In this document: positions 32,072 through 41,100 of the stretch, one piece after another
How positions within the stretch are numbered: the stretch's first letter is position 1
How the letters are laid out: each line of letters opens with the position of its first letter
NCBI GenBank assembly: GCA_964480945.1
Contig: CAYZRX010000016.1
Location: 1-57,429 of the forward strand
Reading direction: 5' to 3'
Length of the DNA: 57,429 bases
Source of the DNA: VGWB01 sp964480945
GTDB taxonomy: Bacteria; Bacteroidota; Ignavibacteria; UBA10030
The notes under the pieces: model-generated
Seen by the model: the letters and a program-made list of their open reading frames with translations, nothing else
The model's database searches: none
What the model was told of the DNA's origin: nothing
Made by a program: the position numbers and the translations under genes

Positions 32072-32712
32072 GCGCTCTTACTCACGTTCATCAACGGTTT
32101 CTGAAGAATGTCCACGGCGCTCTTCTGGATGAGCAGCACCTGGTTGTTGAGAATCTCAAACGTGGACGCCTTATCGGCTTCCCGCACGAAGAAGGTCGGG
32201 ATGTTTCTTCCCGACCGAAACAGCACACCGTCGGTCTTGCTCGTCAGCATCAGCGTCTTCTTTCCTTGAATCGACAGTGCTTTCAACACTGACGCGATCT
32301 CTTTTGTCTTCGGCGCCTCGATGCTGAAGTCCTCCACGACGACGATCGATCCGTCTTTCGCTTTGTAGCTCAGTGCGGACTTCCTCGCCAGCGCCCTGAT
32401 CTTCGCGGGCACCTTCACGACATAATCGTGCGGATGTGGCCCGAAGATCGAGCCACCCCCGACCCAGAGCGGCGAGCGCGTGGTTCCCGCGCGCGCGCGT
32501 CCCGTTTTCTTCTGCTTGAACGGCTTCTTGCCGCCGCCCCGCACCTCGTTCCGCGGCTTCACCTTGTGCGTCCCCTGGTGCTGATTCGCCTGGATCGAGC
32601 GGACAACCTGATAAATGGCATGGTCGTTCGGCGTTATCTCGAAGACCTCGGGGGCGAGGGTTATCTTCTCGCCGCTCTTCGTACCATCCTTCCGATAGAC
32701 TTCTAGCTCCAT
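32068..32712 (-). CDS. rplD: Large-subunit ribosomal protein uL4
   Basis: A 214-residue protein whose loop lines the exit tunnel. NQHQGTHKVKPRNEVRGGGK, PFKQKKTGRARAGTTRSPLW and GGGSIFGPHPHDYVVKVPAK are the conserved loop. In E. coli uL4 represses the S10 operon by attenuation and translation control; a terminator lies just before rpsJ here (33673-33711), but whether uL4 acts on it is unknown. Confidence 0.98.
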   Translation of the reverse strand: MELEVYRKDGTKSGEKITLAPEVFEITPNDHAIYQVVRSIQANQHQGTHKVKPRNEVRGGGKKPFKQKKTGRARAGTTRSPLWVGGGSIFGPHPHDYVVKVPAKIRALARKSALSYKAKDGSIVVVEDFSIEAPKTKEIASVLKALSIQGKKTLMLTSKTDGVLFRSGRNIPTFFVREADKASTFEILNNQVLLIQKSAVDILQKPLMNVSKSA

Positions 32713-32739
32713 AGACCTAATTGCTCCGAGCGCTCCTGC

Positions 32740-33231
32740 TTAGCTCTGTTTGACGATTTCAAGATAACTGTTGATGGCTCCCGGGACCGACCCTTTGACG
32801 ATCAGGATATTCGACTCGGTNNNNNNNNNNNNNNNNNNNNNNNNNNNNNNNNNNNNNNNNNNNNNNNNNNNNNNNNNNNNNNNNNNNNNNNNNNNNNNNN
32901 NNNNNNNNNNNNNNNNNNNNCCCTGCTGGAAGAGATCGACCTTCACCTCCTGGCCGAGCTCCAGCACCGTGCCGTTGAAGTTCCGGAACTCCGAAGTGAG
33001 CCGTACCGGTTTGACGCCGCTCTTTTTCAGGTGCCCCTTCGTGGGTTTGTTCACGAGTCGATCTTTGATTTCATCGAACCCGAGCTGGATGGCATCGTAG
33101 CCGTCCCGCTCTTTGGTCTTTATCTGCGTGACGTAACACGGTCCCGCCTCGATGATGGTGCAAGGGATCATCTGCCCCTGCTCATCAAAGATGCTCGTCA
33201 TTCCAAGTTTCTTACCTAAGATGCCGCTCAC
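32740..33231 (-). CDS. rplC: Large-subunit ribosomal protein uL3, interrupted by an assembly gap
   Basis: GTG start at 33231 behind GGAG. The N-terminal ~104 codons are present (SGILGKKLGMTSIFDEQGQM, YDAIQLGFDEIKDR, GHLKKSGVKP) and the last ~26 codons after the gap (ILIVKGSVPGAINSYLEIV). The conserved centre, including the peptidyl-transferase finger and the GQMG methylation region, falls in the Ns. Standard uL3 is about 205-210 residues, so the missing part should be about 75-80 codons, more than the 100 Ns given. The break is an assembly problem, not a pseudogene. Confidence 0.95.
   Translation of the reverse strand: MSGILGKKLGMTSIFDEQGQMIPCTIIEAGPCYVTQIKTKERDGYDAIQLGFDEIKDRLVNKPTKGHLKKSGVKPVRLTSEFRNFNGTVLELGQEVKVDLFQQXXXXXXXXXXXXXXXXXXXXXXXXXXXXXXXXXXTESNILIVKGSVPGAINSYLEIVKQS
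32821..32920. other. Assembly gap of 100 N
   Basis: A run of exactly 100 unresolved bases inside rplC. The round number suggests a placeholder for a gap of unknown size. Confidence 0.99.
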
Positions 33232-33335
33232 TGTTTCACTCCTGAGTCATCTCCCTGCCGGCTCACTCTGCTGTGTCCGGACAAGGCACTCAACACATGG
33301 ATACAATCGGTTATCGATCAGTCAACCTGAGCACG

Positions 33336-33644
33336 CTACACTTTGATCTCGACGTCAACCCCGGCCGGCAGCTCGAGTTTCATCAACGAGTCGACCGTCT
33401 TGCTGGTGGAGTTGAGGATGTCGATCAGCCGCTTGTGCGAACGTGTTTCGAACTGCTCACGAGATTTCTTGTCGACGTGAGGAGACCGGTTGACGACGTA
33501 AAGGGACCGTTTGGTAGGCAAGGGAATCGGGCCGGACACAACGGCGCCGGTCGACTTTACCGTCTTGATGATCTTCTCAGCCGACTTGTCGATCAGGTTG
33601 TGATCGTACGACTTTAACTTGATTCGGATCTTCTGACCAGCCAA
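33336..33644 (-). CDS. rpsJ: Small-subunit ribosomal protein uS10
   Basis: A 102-residue protein of the 30S head, also the NusE subunit of antitermination complexes with NusG/NusB. The TTG at 33644 is the start: GAGGGAGGA lies seven bases upstream and the product then begins with the family-typical AGQKIRIKLKSYDHNLIDKS. IPLPTKRSLYVVNRSPHVDK and DSLMKLELPAGVDVEIKV complete the match. It is the first gene of the S10 block. Confidence 0.98.
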   Translation of the reverse strand: MAGQKIRIKLKSYDHNLIDKSAEKIIKTVKSTGAVVSGPIPLPTKRSLYVVNRSPHVDKKSREQFETRSHKRLIDILNSTSKTVDSLMKLELPAGVDVEIKV

Positions 33645-33672
33645 TGAAGAATCCTCCCTCAGGTGCACACAT

Positions 33673-33711
33673 GAAAAAGAAGAGGGTCCCGGCCGCTGTG
33701 GTCAGAACCCC
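33673..33711 (-). terminator. Rho-independent terminator between tuf and rpsJ
   Basis: On the minus strand GGGTTCTGACC, a 5-nt loop, GGCCGGGACCC (11 bp with two G-T pairs and one mismatch), then TCTTCTTTTT. It separates the str block from the S10 block or works as an attenuator. Confidence 0.75.
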
Positions 33712-33716
33712 CAGGA

Positions 33717-34928
33717 CTATTCAAGGATCTTGGTGACGACGCCGGAGCCGACGGTTCGCCCGCCCTCTCGGACTGCAAACCGGAGCCCCTCCTCCATCGC
33801 GATCTCGGAGATAAGCTCGACCGTCATATTGTCCACGTTGTCTCCAGGCATCACCATTTCGACGCCGCTCGGAAGCTGGACGACCCCGGTCACGTCCGTC
33901 GTTCGAAAGTAGAACTGGGGCCGGTATCCGTTCAAGAACGGCGTGTGGCGGCCGCCTTCATCCTTTTTCAGAACGTAGACCTGGGCGTTGAACTTCTTGT
34001 GAGGCGTGATCGACCCGGGCTTCGCGACCACCATCCCGCGCTCGAGCTCGTCCTTCTCGACGCCGCGGAGCAGCAAGCCAGCATTGTCGCCTGCCTGCAC
34101 TTCATCCAGCTCCTTTCGGAACATCTCCGCGCCCGTGACGACCGTTTTCTTGTGCTGGCCGAGGCCGATAACTTCCACTTCGTCACCGACCTTTGCCCTT
34201 CCACGCTCCACGCGACCCGTTCCGACCGTGCCGCGACCGGTAATCGAGAACACATCCTCCACCGGCATCAGAAACGGCTTGTCCACATTTCGCGGGGGTA
34301 TGGGGACATAGGAATCGACCGCATCGAGCAGCTCGAAGATGGGTTTGAACGCCGGATCATCAAGCTTGCAGTCCGGACGAAGGGCAGCTTCCATTGCCTT
34401 CAATGCTGAGCCGCGGATGATCGGGATCTCATCGCCGGGGAACTCGTACTTCTTCAGGAGGTCCCGCAGCTCGAGCTCGACGAGATCGAGCAGCTCCGGA
34501 TCGTCCACCGCGTCGACTTTGTTCATGAACACGACGATTCTCGGCACACCCACCTGGCGGGCGAGAAGGATATGCTCGCGGGTTTGCGGCATCGGGCCGT
34601 CGGTCGCCGCGACCACCAGAATCGCACCGTCCATCTGGGCCGCGCCGGTGATCATATTCTTGATGTAGTCCGCGTGTCCAGGGCAATCGACGTGCGCGTA
34701 GTGACGTTTATCTGTCGAGTACTCGACGTGTGCCGTGGCGATCGTGATACCGCGTGCCTTTTCCTCGGGGGCGTTGTCGATGGAATCGAACGTTCGGACC
34801 TCCGACAAACCTTTCTTCGCAAGGATCATGGTAATCGCCGCGGTGAGCGTTGTCTTCCCATGATCGATGTGACCGATCGTCCCGACGTTCACATGCGGCT
34901 TGGAACGATCAAATTTTCCCTTTGCCAT
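33717..34928 (-). CDS. tuf: Elongation factor Tu
   Basis: A 403-residue GTPase delivering aminoacyl-tRNA. GHIDHGKT (residues 19-26), the DCPGHADYIKNMITGAAQMD stretch, NKVD, and domain 2/3 marks (EDVFSITGRGTVGTGRVERG, GGRHTPFLNGYRPQFYFRTT, VREGGRTVGSGVVTKILE) are all present. The ATG has AAAGGAGA upstream. It is the only tuf in the window and lies after fusA; no second copy follows the thrU-tyrU-glyT-thrT-like tRNA cluster. Confidence 0.99.
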   Translation of the reverse strand: MAKGKFDRSKPHVNVGTIGHIDHGKTTLTAAITMILAKKGLSEVRTFDSIDNAPEEKARGITIATAHVEYSTDKRHYAHVDCPGHADYIKNMITGAAQMDGAILVVAATDGPMPQTREHILLARQVGVPRIVVFMNKVDAVDDPELLDLVELELRDLLKKYEFPGDEIPIIRGSALKAMEAALRPDCKLDDPAFKPIFELLDAVDSYVPIPPRNVDKPFLMPVEDVFSITGRGTVGTGRVERGRAKVGDEVEVIGLGQHKKTVVTGAEMFRKELDEVQAGDNAGLLLRGVEKDELERGMVVAKPGSITPHKKFNAQVYVLKKDEGGRHTPFLNGYRPQFYFRTTDVTGVVQLPSGVEMVMPGDNVDNMTVELISEIAMEEGLRFAVREGGRTVGSGVVTKILE

Positions 34929-34972
34929 GTGGGTGTTCTCCTTTCGTTGTGTCTGAAGAATGGACGACGCTC

Positions 34973-37075
34973 TTAAGCTGGTACAGCTTCCTTGCCTCGC
35001 ACCTTTTCAATGATCTGATCTGAAATTGATTTCGGAACTTGCTCGTAGCGCGCAAACTGCATCGTGTAGAGCGCCCGGCCCTGCGTCATCGACCGCATGA
35101 CGGTCGCGTAGCCGAACATCTCGGACAGCGGGACCATTGCTTTCACGACCTGTGCGTCTTTCCGGGATTGCATTCCTTCGATCTTTCCGCGGCGAGCGTT
35201 GAGATCGCCCATCACGTCGCCAAGATACTCTTCGGGAGTGACGACCTCGACCGCCATGATGGGTTCCAGGAGAACCGGGCCCGCCTTTTGCGCACCATCC
35301 TTGAAGGCAATCGAACCGGCTATCTTGAACGCCATCTCTGACGAATCGACCGTATGGAACGAGCCGTCAAGCAGTGTCACCTTCACATCCTCAATGGGGT
35401 AGCCAGCGAGCACCCCGTTCTTCATCGCCTCTACGATTCCGGCTTCCGTCGGCTTGATGTATTCCTTGGGAACGACACCGCCGACGATATCATTCTCGAA
35501 CTCAAATCCTCCCCCCTTCTCATTCGGCTCCATCTCGATCACCACATGGCCGTACTGCCCCCGCCCGCCGCTCTGACGCACGAACTTGCCCTCCGACGTG
35601 ACCTTCTTTGTAATCGTCTCCTTGTAGGCAACCTGCGGTTTGCCGACGTTCGCCTCCACCCTGAACTCACGCTTCATTCGGTCGATGATGATTTCCAGAT
35701 GGAGCTCCCCCATCCCGCTGATGATCGTCTGTCCGGTCTCCTCGTTGGTCGCGATGCGGAACGTCGGATCTTCCTCGGCGAGCCTCTGAAGCGCCTCGCC
35801 CAGCTTCTCCTGATCGGCTTTTGTCCTCGGCTCGATCGCTACATCGATGACCGGCTCGGGAAACTCCATCCGCTCAAGAATGATCGGATCATCTTCACTC
35901 GTCAGCGTATCGCCGGTCCTTGTGTTCTTCAGGCCGATGGCGGCTACAATGTCGCCGGCGAACGCTTCAGCAACTTCCTCGCGGTGGTTCGCATGCATGC
36001 GGAGCAGCCGCGCGAGCCGCTCCTTCCGATCAGTCGTCGCATTGTAGACGTACGAACCGGCCTTGATCGTGCCCGAATAGACCCGAAAGTAGGTCAACCG
36101 GCCGACAAAGGGATCTGTCATAATCTTAAACGCGAGGGCCGTGAACTCATCATCATCGCTCACTTTGCGGATGACATCGTCCCGCCGGTGCGGATGATGC
36201 CCATGCACCAAGCCTTGATTGATGTCCATCGGCGACGGCAGAAAATCGACGATCGCGTCAAGAAGACTCTGTACGCCCTTGTTCTTGAAGGAGGAGCCGC
36301 AGAGAACCGGAATAATGCCCCCCTTCAGTGTGGATCGGCGAAGGACCTCCCGGATCTCAGCCGGGGAGATTTCTTTACCGTTGAGGTATTTTTCGAGCAA
36401 CGTATCGTCCTCATCCGCCACCGCCTCGAGCATCTTCACACGATACTCGTTGGCCTTCGGCTTCAACTTTTCCGGGATCTCAATATCGTCCCAGGTCGCG
36501 CCCTGGGTTCGCTCGTGATACATCCGCGCTTTCATCTTGATCAAGTCGATGATGCCCGCGAACATCTCCCCTTCACCCACAGGGAGCTGGACCGGTACTG
36601 CGTTAGCACTCAGACGCTGCTTCATCATGTTGATAACGCCGATGAAGTCGGCTCCCGCCCGATCCATCTTGTTCACAAATGCGATCCGCGGAACTCCGTA
36701 CTTATCCGCCTGGCGCCAGACCGTTTCCGATTGAGGCTCAACACCCCCGACCGAACAGAAGAGCGCCACGGCTCCGTCGAGCACCCGGAGTGATCGCTCG
36801 ACTTCGATCGTAAAGTCGACGTGCCCGGGGGTGTCAATAATATTGACGCGGTGATCGCGCCAGAAGCATGTGGTGGCCGCGCTCGTAATCGTTATCCCGC
36901 GTTCCTTCTCCTGCTCCATCCAGTCCATGGTCGCGGCGCCGTCGTGGACCTCCCCCATGCGGTGGAGGACACCCGTATAGAACAGGATCCGCTCCGTCGT
37001 CGTCGTCTTACCGGCATCGATATGAGCCATGATGCCGATGTTCCGTGTCCGTTCTAATGAGTATTCGCGAGGCAT
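34973..37075 (-). CDS. fusA: Elongation factor G
   Basis: A 700-residue translocation GTPase of standard length. AHIDAGKT (17-24), ERGITITSAATT, DTPGHVDFTIEVERSLRVLD, NKMD, and the domain IV/V stretches RQSGGRGQYGHVVIEMEPNE and GDLNARRGKIEGMQSRKDAQ are conserved. The position rpsL-rpsG-fusA-tuf is canonical. Confidence 0.99.
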   Translation of the reverse strand: MPREYSLERTRNIGIMAHIDAGKTTTTERILFYTGVLHRMGEVHDGAATMDWMEQEKERGITITSAATTCFWRDHRVNIIDTPGHVDFTIEVERSLRVLDGAVALFCSVGGVEPQSETVWRQADKYGVPRIAFVNKMDRAGADFIGVINMMKQRLSANAVPVQLPVGEGEMFAGIIDLIKMKARMYHERTQGATWDDIEIPEKLKPKANEYRVKMLEAVADEDDTLLEKYLNGKEISPAEIREVLRRSTLKGGIIPVLCGSSFKNKGVQSLLDAIVDFLPSPMDINQGLVHGHHPHRRDDVIRKVSDDDEFTALAFKIMTDPFVGRLTYFRVYSGTIKAGSYVYNATTDRKERLARLLRMHANHREEVAEAFAGDIVAAIGLKNTRTGDTLTSEDDPIILERMEFPEPVIDVAIEPRTKADQEKLGEALQRLAEEDPTFRIATNEETGQTIISGMGELHLEIIIDRMKREFRVEANVGKPQVAYKETITKKVTSEGKFVRQSGGRGQYGHVVIEMEPNEKGGGFEFENDIVGGVVPKEYIKPTEAGIVEAMKNGVLAGYPIEDVKVTLLDGSFHTVDSSEMAFKIAGSIAFKDGAQKAGPVLLEPIMAVEVVTPEEYLGDVMGDLNARRGKIEGMQSRKDAQVVKAMVPLSEMFGYATVMRSMTQGRALYTMQFARYEQVPKSISDQIIEKVRGKEAVPA

Positions 37076-37160
37076 GTCGTTACGTTGTTCCGCGTGAAAT
37101 ACCGATCCCCAGCTGACGATCTCAGCGGGGGGCCGAGGTTCTTAAGATCCTACGATCGTC

Positions 37161-37628
37161 TTACCACTTAAAGTGGGCAAAAGCTTTGTTGGCTTCTGCC
37201 ATTCGATGCACGTCGTCTTTCTTCTTGATCGCGCCACCCTCACCGGAGGAGGCAGCAATCAATTCCGAAGCCAGCTTCAGTGCCATCGATGTATCCGAGC
37301 GTTCTTGAGCGTAGCTGATCAACCAGCGGATTGCAAGAGCGGTTCGCCGCTCGGGGCGAACTTCTGTGGGAACTTGGTAGGTAGCACCACCAACTCTGCG
37401 AGCACGCACCTCGATCATCGGCGAGGCGTTGTTGACAGCTTTCTTGAACACGTCAATCGGTTTGTTCTTTGTCCGTTCCTCGATAATATCGAACGCGCCG
37501 TAGAGAATCCTCCGCGCAAGGTGTTTCTTCCCTCTCTTGAGGAGAGAGTTGATGAACCTTGAGACGAGAAGATCCTGATACTTTGGATCCGGACTATTGA
37601 CCCGCTTTGTAGCTCTTTTCTTTCTCAT
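37161..37628 (-). CDS. rpsG: Small-subunit ribosomal protein uS7
   Basis: A 155-residue head-assembly initiator that contacts E-site tRNA. MRKKRATKRVNSPDPKYQDL, VARFIN-type VSRFINSLLKRGKKHLARRI, EVRARRVGGATYQVPTEVRP and AIRWLISYAQER are diagnostic; it ends at AEANKAFAHFKW. Confidence 0.99.
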   Translation of the reverse strand: MRKKRATKRVNSPDPKYQDLLVSRFINSLLKRGKKHLARRILYGAFDIIEERTKNKPIDVFKKAVNNASPMIEVRARRVGGATYQVPTEVRPERRTALAIRWLISYAQERSDTSMALKLASELIAASSGEGGAIKKKDDVHRMAEANKAFAHFKW

Positions 37629-37646
37629 GAGGTACTCGGAACCTTC

Positions 37647-38024
37647 TTACTGCTGCTTTGGTCGTTTAGCTCCGTATTTCGATCTTCCTTGCTTTCGATC
37701 CTGGACACCCTGCGTATCGAGGGTTCCCCGGATAATGTGATACCGCACGCCGGGAAGATCCTTGACCCTGCCGCCACGGATCAAGACAAGGGAGTGCTCT
37801 TGAAGATTATGGCCTTCCCCTGGAATGTACGCCGTTACTTCCATGCTGTTCGTCAGCCGAACGCGGGCCACCTTCCTGAGCGCGGAGTTGGGTTTCTTCG
37901 GGGTCGTCGTATACACCCTCGTGCATACCCCTCGCTTCTGAGGACTCGACTGAAGGGCGGGAGACTTGCTCTTCCAGAGCACCTTCTCCCTGCTCCTTCG
38001 AACCAGCTGGTTAATTGTCGGCAC
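37647..38024 (-). CDS. rpsL: Small-subunit ribosomal protein uS12
   Basis: A 125-residue decoding-centre protein. GTG start at 38024 with GGAG nine bases upstream. PTINQLVRRSRE, TRVYTTTPKKPNSALRKVAR, VTAYIPGEGHNLQEHS and GRVKDLPGVRYHIIRGTLD are present; the lysines tied to streptomycin sensitivity and the Asp that is methylthiolated in other bacteria are intact. First gene of the str block, behind its own promoter. Confidence 0.99.
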   Translation of the reverse strand: MPTINQLVRRSREKVLWKSKSPALQSSPQKRGVCTRVYTTTPKKPNSALRKVARVRLTNSMEVTAYIPGEGHNLQEHSLVLIRGGRVKDLPGVRYHIIRGTLDTQGVQDRKQGRSKYGAKRPKQQ

Positions 38025-38080
38025 TTACGTTAGCTCCATTTTTGAGACTGCGTGAAAGGTCGACGTAAAAAAAGCTTTCT

Positions 38081-38109
38081 AATGTAACGTTTTTCCGCAT
38101 CATTGTCAA
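38081..38109 (-). promoter_or_regulatory. Sigma-70-type promoter upstream of rpsL
   Basis: In the rpoC-rpsL spacer the minus strand reads TTGACA (38104-38109), 17 nt, TACATT (38081-38086), about 57 bp upstream of the rpsL start. An AT-rich stretch with seven Ts follows. It would let the str block be transcribed independently of rpoBC. Confidence 0.7.
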
Positions 38110-38153
38110 TGATATCGCGGCCATTCCACGACTTCTGCGCCGTGGTCCACCCG

Positions 38154-41100
38154 CTACGAGGAAGCAGCCACCTTCGTTTTCCGTTTCCGCTCTTTCTTTT
38201 CAACGACGCCGCCCTCTTTTTCTTCCTCCTCAGGAGTCATCTCTGCCGCAACAGGCTCGACTGCCTGAACCAACTCCACAATGGCATCCCGCAGCTTCTT
38301 CTGCCCGGTTCCCGCCGGAATCAGGTGGCCCATGATCACGTTCTCCTTCAATCCCAGGAGGTGATCGACTTTGCCCTCGATCGCCGCGTCAGTGAGCACT
38401 TTGGTCGTCTCCTGGAACGATGCCGCAGAGATGAAGCTGTCGGTTGTCAGCGACGCCTGCGTGATACCGAGAAGGATCGGTTCCGATGTCGCAGGCTCGG
38501 CGTCACGGACCTCCACGGGCTTCTTGGTTTTCTTTCTCAGGTCCGCGTTGATCTCCCTCACGACCTTCTTCGCTACGATCGCCCCGTTCTTCAGCTTCGA
38601 ATCGCTCTTGTTCACCACGACGACCTTACCCTCGAGGCTTTCATTCTCGTCTCGCAGCCTTGACTTGTCCACATTGTCACCTTCGAGGTACTTCGTATCG
38701 CCCGGATCGATGATGCGCTCTTTCTGCATCATCATTCGGACAATGACCTCGATATGCTTGTCGTTGATCTTCACGCCCTGCATTCGATAGACTTCTTGAA
38801 TCTCATTCACGAGATACTCCTGCACGGCGGTCGTCCCCTTGATCCTCAAGATATCGTGCGGATCGATGGCTCCCGCAGAGAGCCTCTCTCCCGCTCGAAC
38901 GACATCCTGGTCCTGCACGAGGATGTGCTTGCCCAGCGGAATGAGATACGTTCGCTTGTCCTTCCCGTCGTGACTCTGCACGAAGACCTCTCGTGCGCCT
39001 CGTTTCGGCTGTCCGATTGTCACGATCCCGTCGATCTCCCCCACCACAGCCGGATCGCTCGGGTGTCGCCCCTCAAACAGCTCGGTGACACGAGGCAACC
39101 CGCCCGTGATATCGCGCGTCTTGCCGATATCGCGCGGGATCTTAACGAGCACCGTCCCTGCCTGGATCTCCACGCCGTCTTCGACGATCAGATGCGCCCG
39201 GGTGGGGACAGAATACGTGCCGACCTTCTGGCCTTTCGCGTTGACGATCGCGATCGCGGGAATGAGGTTCTTCTCCCGGCTGTCGATCACGACCTTCTGA
39301 ATGTGCCCGGTCTGTTCGTCAGGCTCCTCGCGATAGGTGACATTCTCTTTGAGATCCACATACTTCACCGTCCCCTTATGCTCGGAAACGATGACGGCGT
39401 TATACGGATCCCACTCGTAGATCATCTCGCCCCTGGCGACCTTCGCTCCCTCCCGCACCAGCAGGATCGCACCGTACGGCACGTCGTATTTCGTGAGGAC
39501 GCGGTTATCGTCATCAATGACGTTGATGACACCGCTTCTGCCTGAAACGATCAGGTGCTTTCCCAGTTCCGAGTCAACTTCGAGGGTCTTGAGACCGTCG
39601 TATTTCGCCTTTCCTTCGAACTTCGACACAATCTGTGATTGCGCCGCAATCAAACTCGCGGTTCCGCCCGTGTGGAAGGTCCGAAGCGTCAGCTGCGTGC
39701 CGGGCTCACCGATGGATTGTGCGGCAATAACCCCCGTTGCAGTGCCGGGTTCCACAAGCTTTCCCGTGGTCAGATCCCGGCCATAGCACTTCGCGCAGAC
39801 ACCCCGCCGGGAGTCGCACGTTAAGGCCGACCGAATCTCCACGACTTCGATGGAGGTCTCGGAAATTCTCTGCGCCGTGTCCTCATCGATGACGTCGCCG
39901 GACGCGACGATCACATCGCCGGTCAAAGGGTCGGTGACATCCCGGACAGCGACCCTGCCGAGGATTCGCTCGGCGAGCGGCTCCTTGACATCCTCCCCTT
40001 CCTTCAATGCACCTGTCAGCACGCCGCGGATGGTACCGCAATCCTCCTCCGTGATCACGGCATCCTGGGCAACGTCGATCAATCGCCGCGTGAGATATCC
40101 TGCGTCGGCCGTTTTCAGCGCCGTGTCCGCCAGACCCTTCCGGGCGCCGTGCGTCGAGATGAAGTACTCCAGGATCGACAGGCCCTCACGGAAGTTTGCG
40201 GTGATTGGATTCTCGATCAGTTCGCCCGTCGCGCCCGACATACTCTTCTGCGGCTTGGCCATCAGGCCTCGCATGCCTGCCAGCTGGCGAACCTGCTCCT
40301 TCGAACCGCGCGCTCCGGAATCGACCATCATATAGAGCGAGTTGAAGCCCTCGCGAGAGTGCTGGAGCGAGTCGAACAAGCGCTCGGCGATCCTGCTGGT
40401 CGACCGCGTCCAGATATCGATGACTTTGTTGTACCTCTCGCCGTTCGTGATGAAACCACGATAGTACTGCGATTCAACGTTTTCAACATCCTTCTGTGCT
40501 TTCGCAACGATCTCGTACTTCTCCTTCGGGATCAGGACATCGCCGATCGAAACCGACAACCCACCTTGCGTTGCATAGCTGAACCCGAGCCCCTTCAACT
40601 TGTCCAGAAACTGAGCGGTGTCAAGGTTGCCGCTCCGACGGAAAACGGTCGCGATGATCTGAACGAGCCGTTTCTTGTTGAGAAGCTCGTTGATGAACGG
40701 GACCCCTTTCGGCAGGATCTGGTTGAACAGCACCCGCCCGGTCGTCGTCTCGACCAACCCGCCCTCGAGACGAACTCTGAGGCGTGCGTGAAGACCGATC
40801 TTGCCCTGATCGTATGCGACGACGACTTCCTCAGGGGAATAGAACGTCATCCCCTCTCCCTTGTCACCCGACTTCGATTTCGTGAGATAGTAACAACCGA
40901 GCACCTGATCCTGCGTCGGCGTGACGATCGGGGCACCGTTGGCCGGCGAGAGGATGTTATGGCTCGACAGCATAAGGATCCGCGCCTCAAGCTGCGCCTC
41001 GTAGGATAGGGGCACGTGAACGGCCATCTGATCACCGTCAAAGTCGGCGTTGAATGCCGTGCAGACCATCGGATGAATGCGGATGGCTTTCCCCTCGACG

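Noticed and set aside
32740..33231. rplC as a pseudogene because it is short
   Set aside because: The shortness comes from the 100-N assembly gap; both ends are conserved and in a normal operon position.
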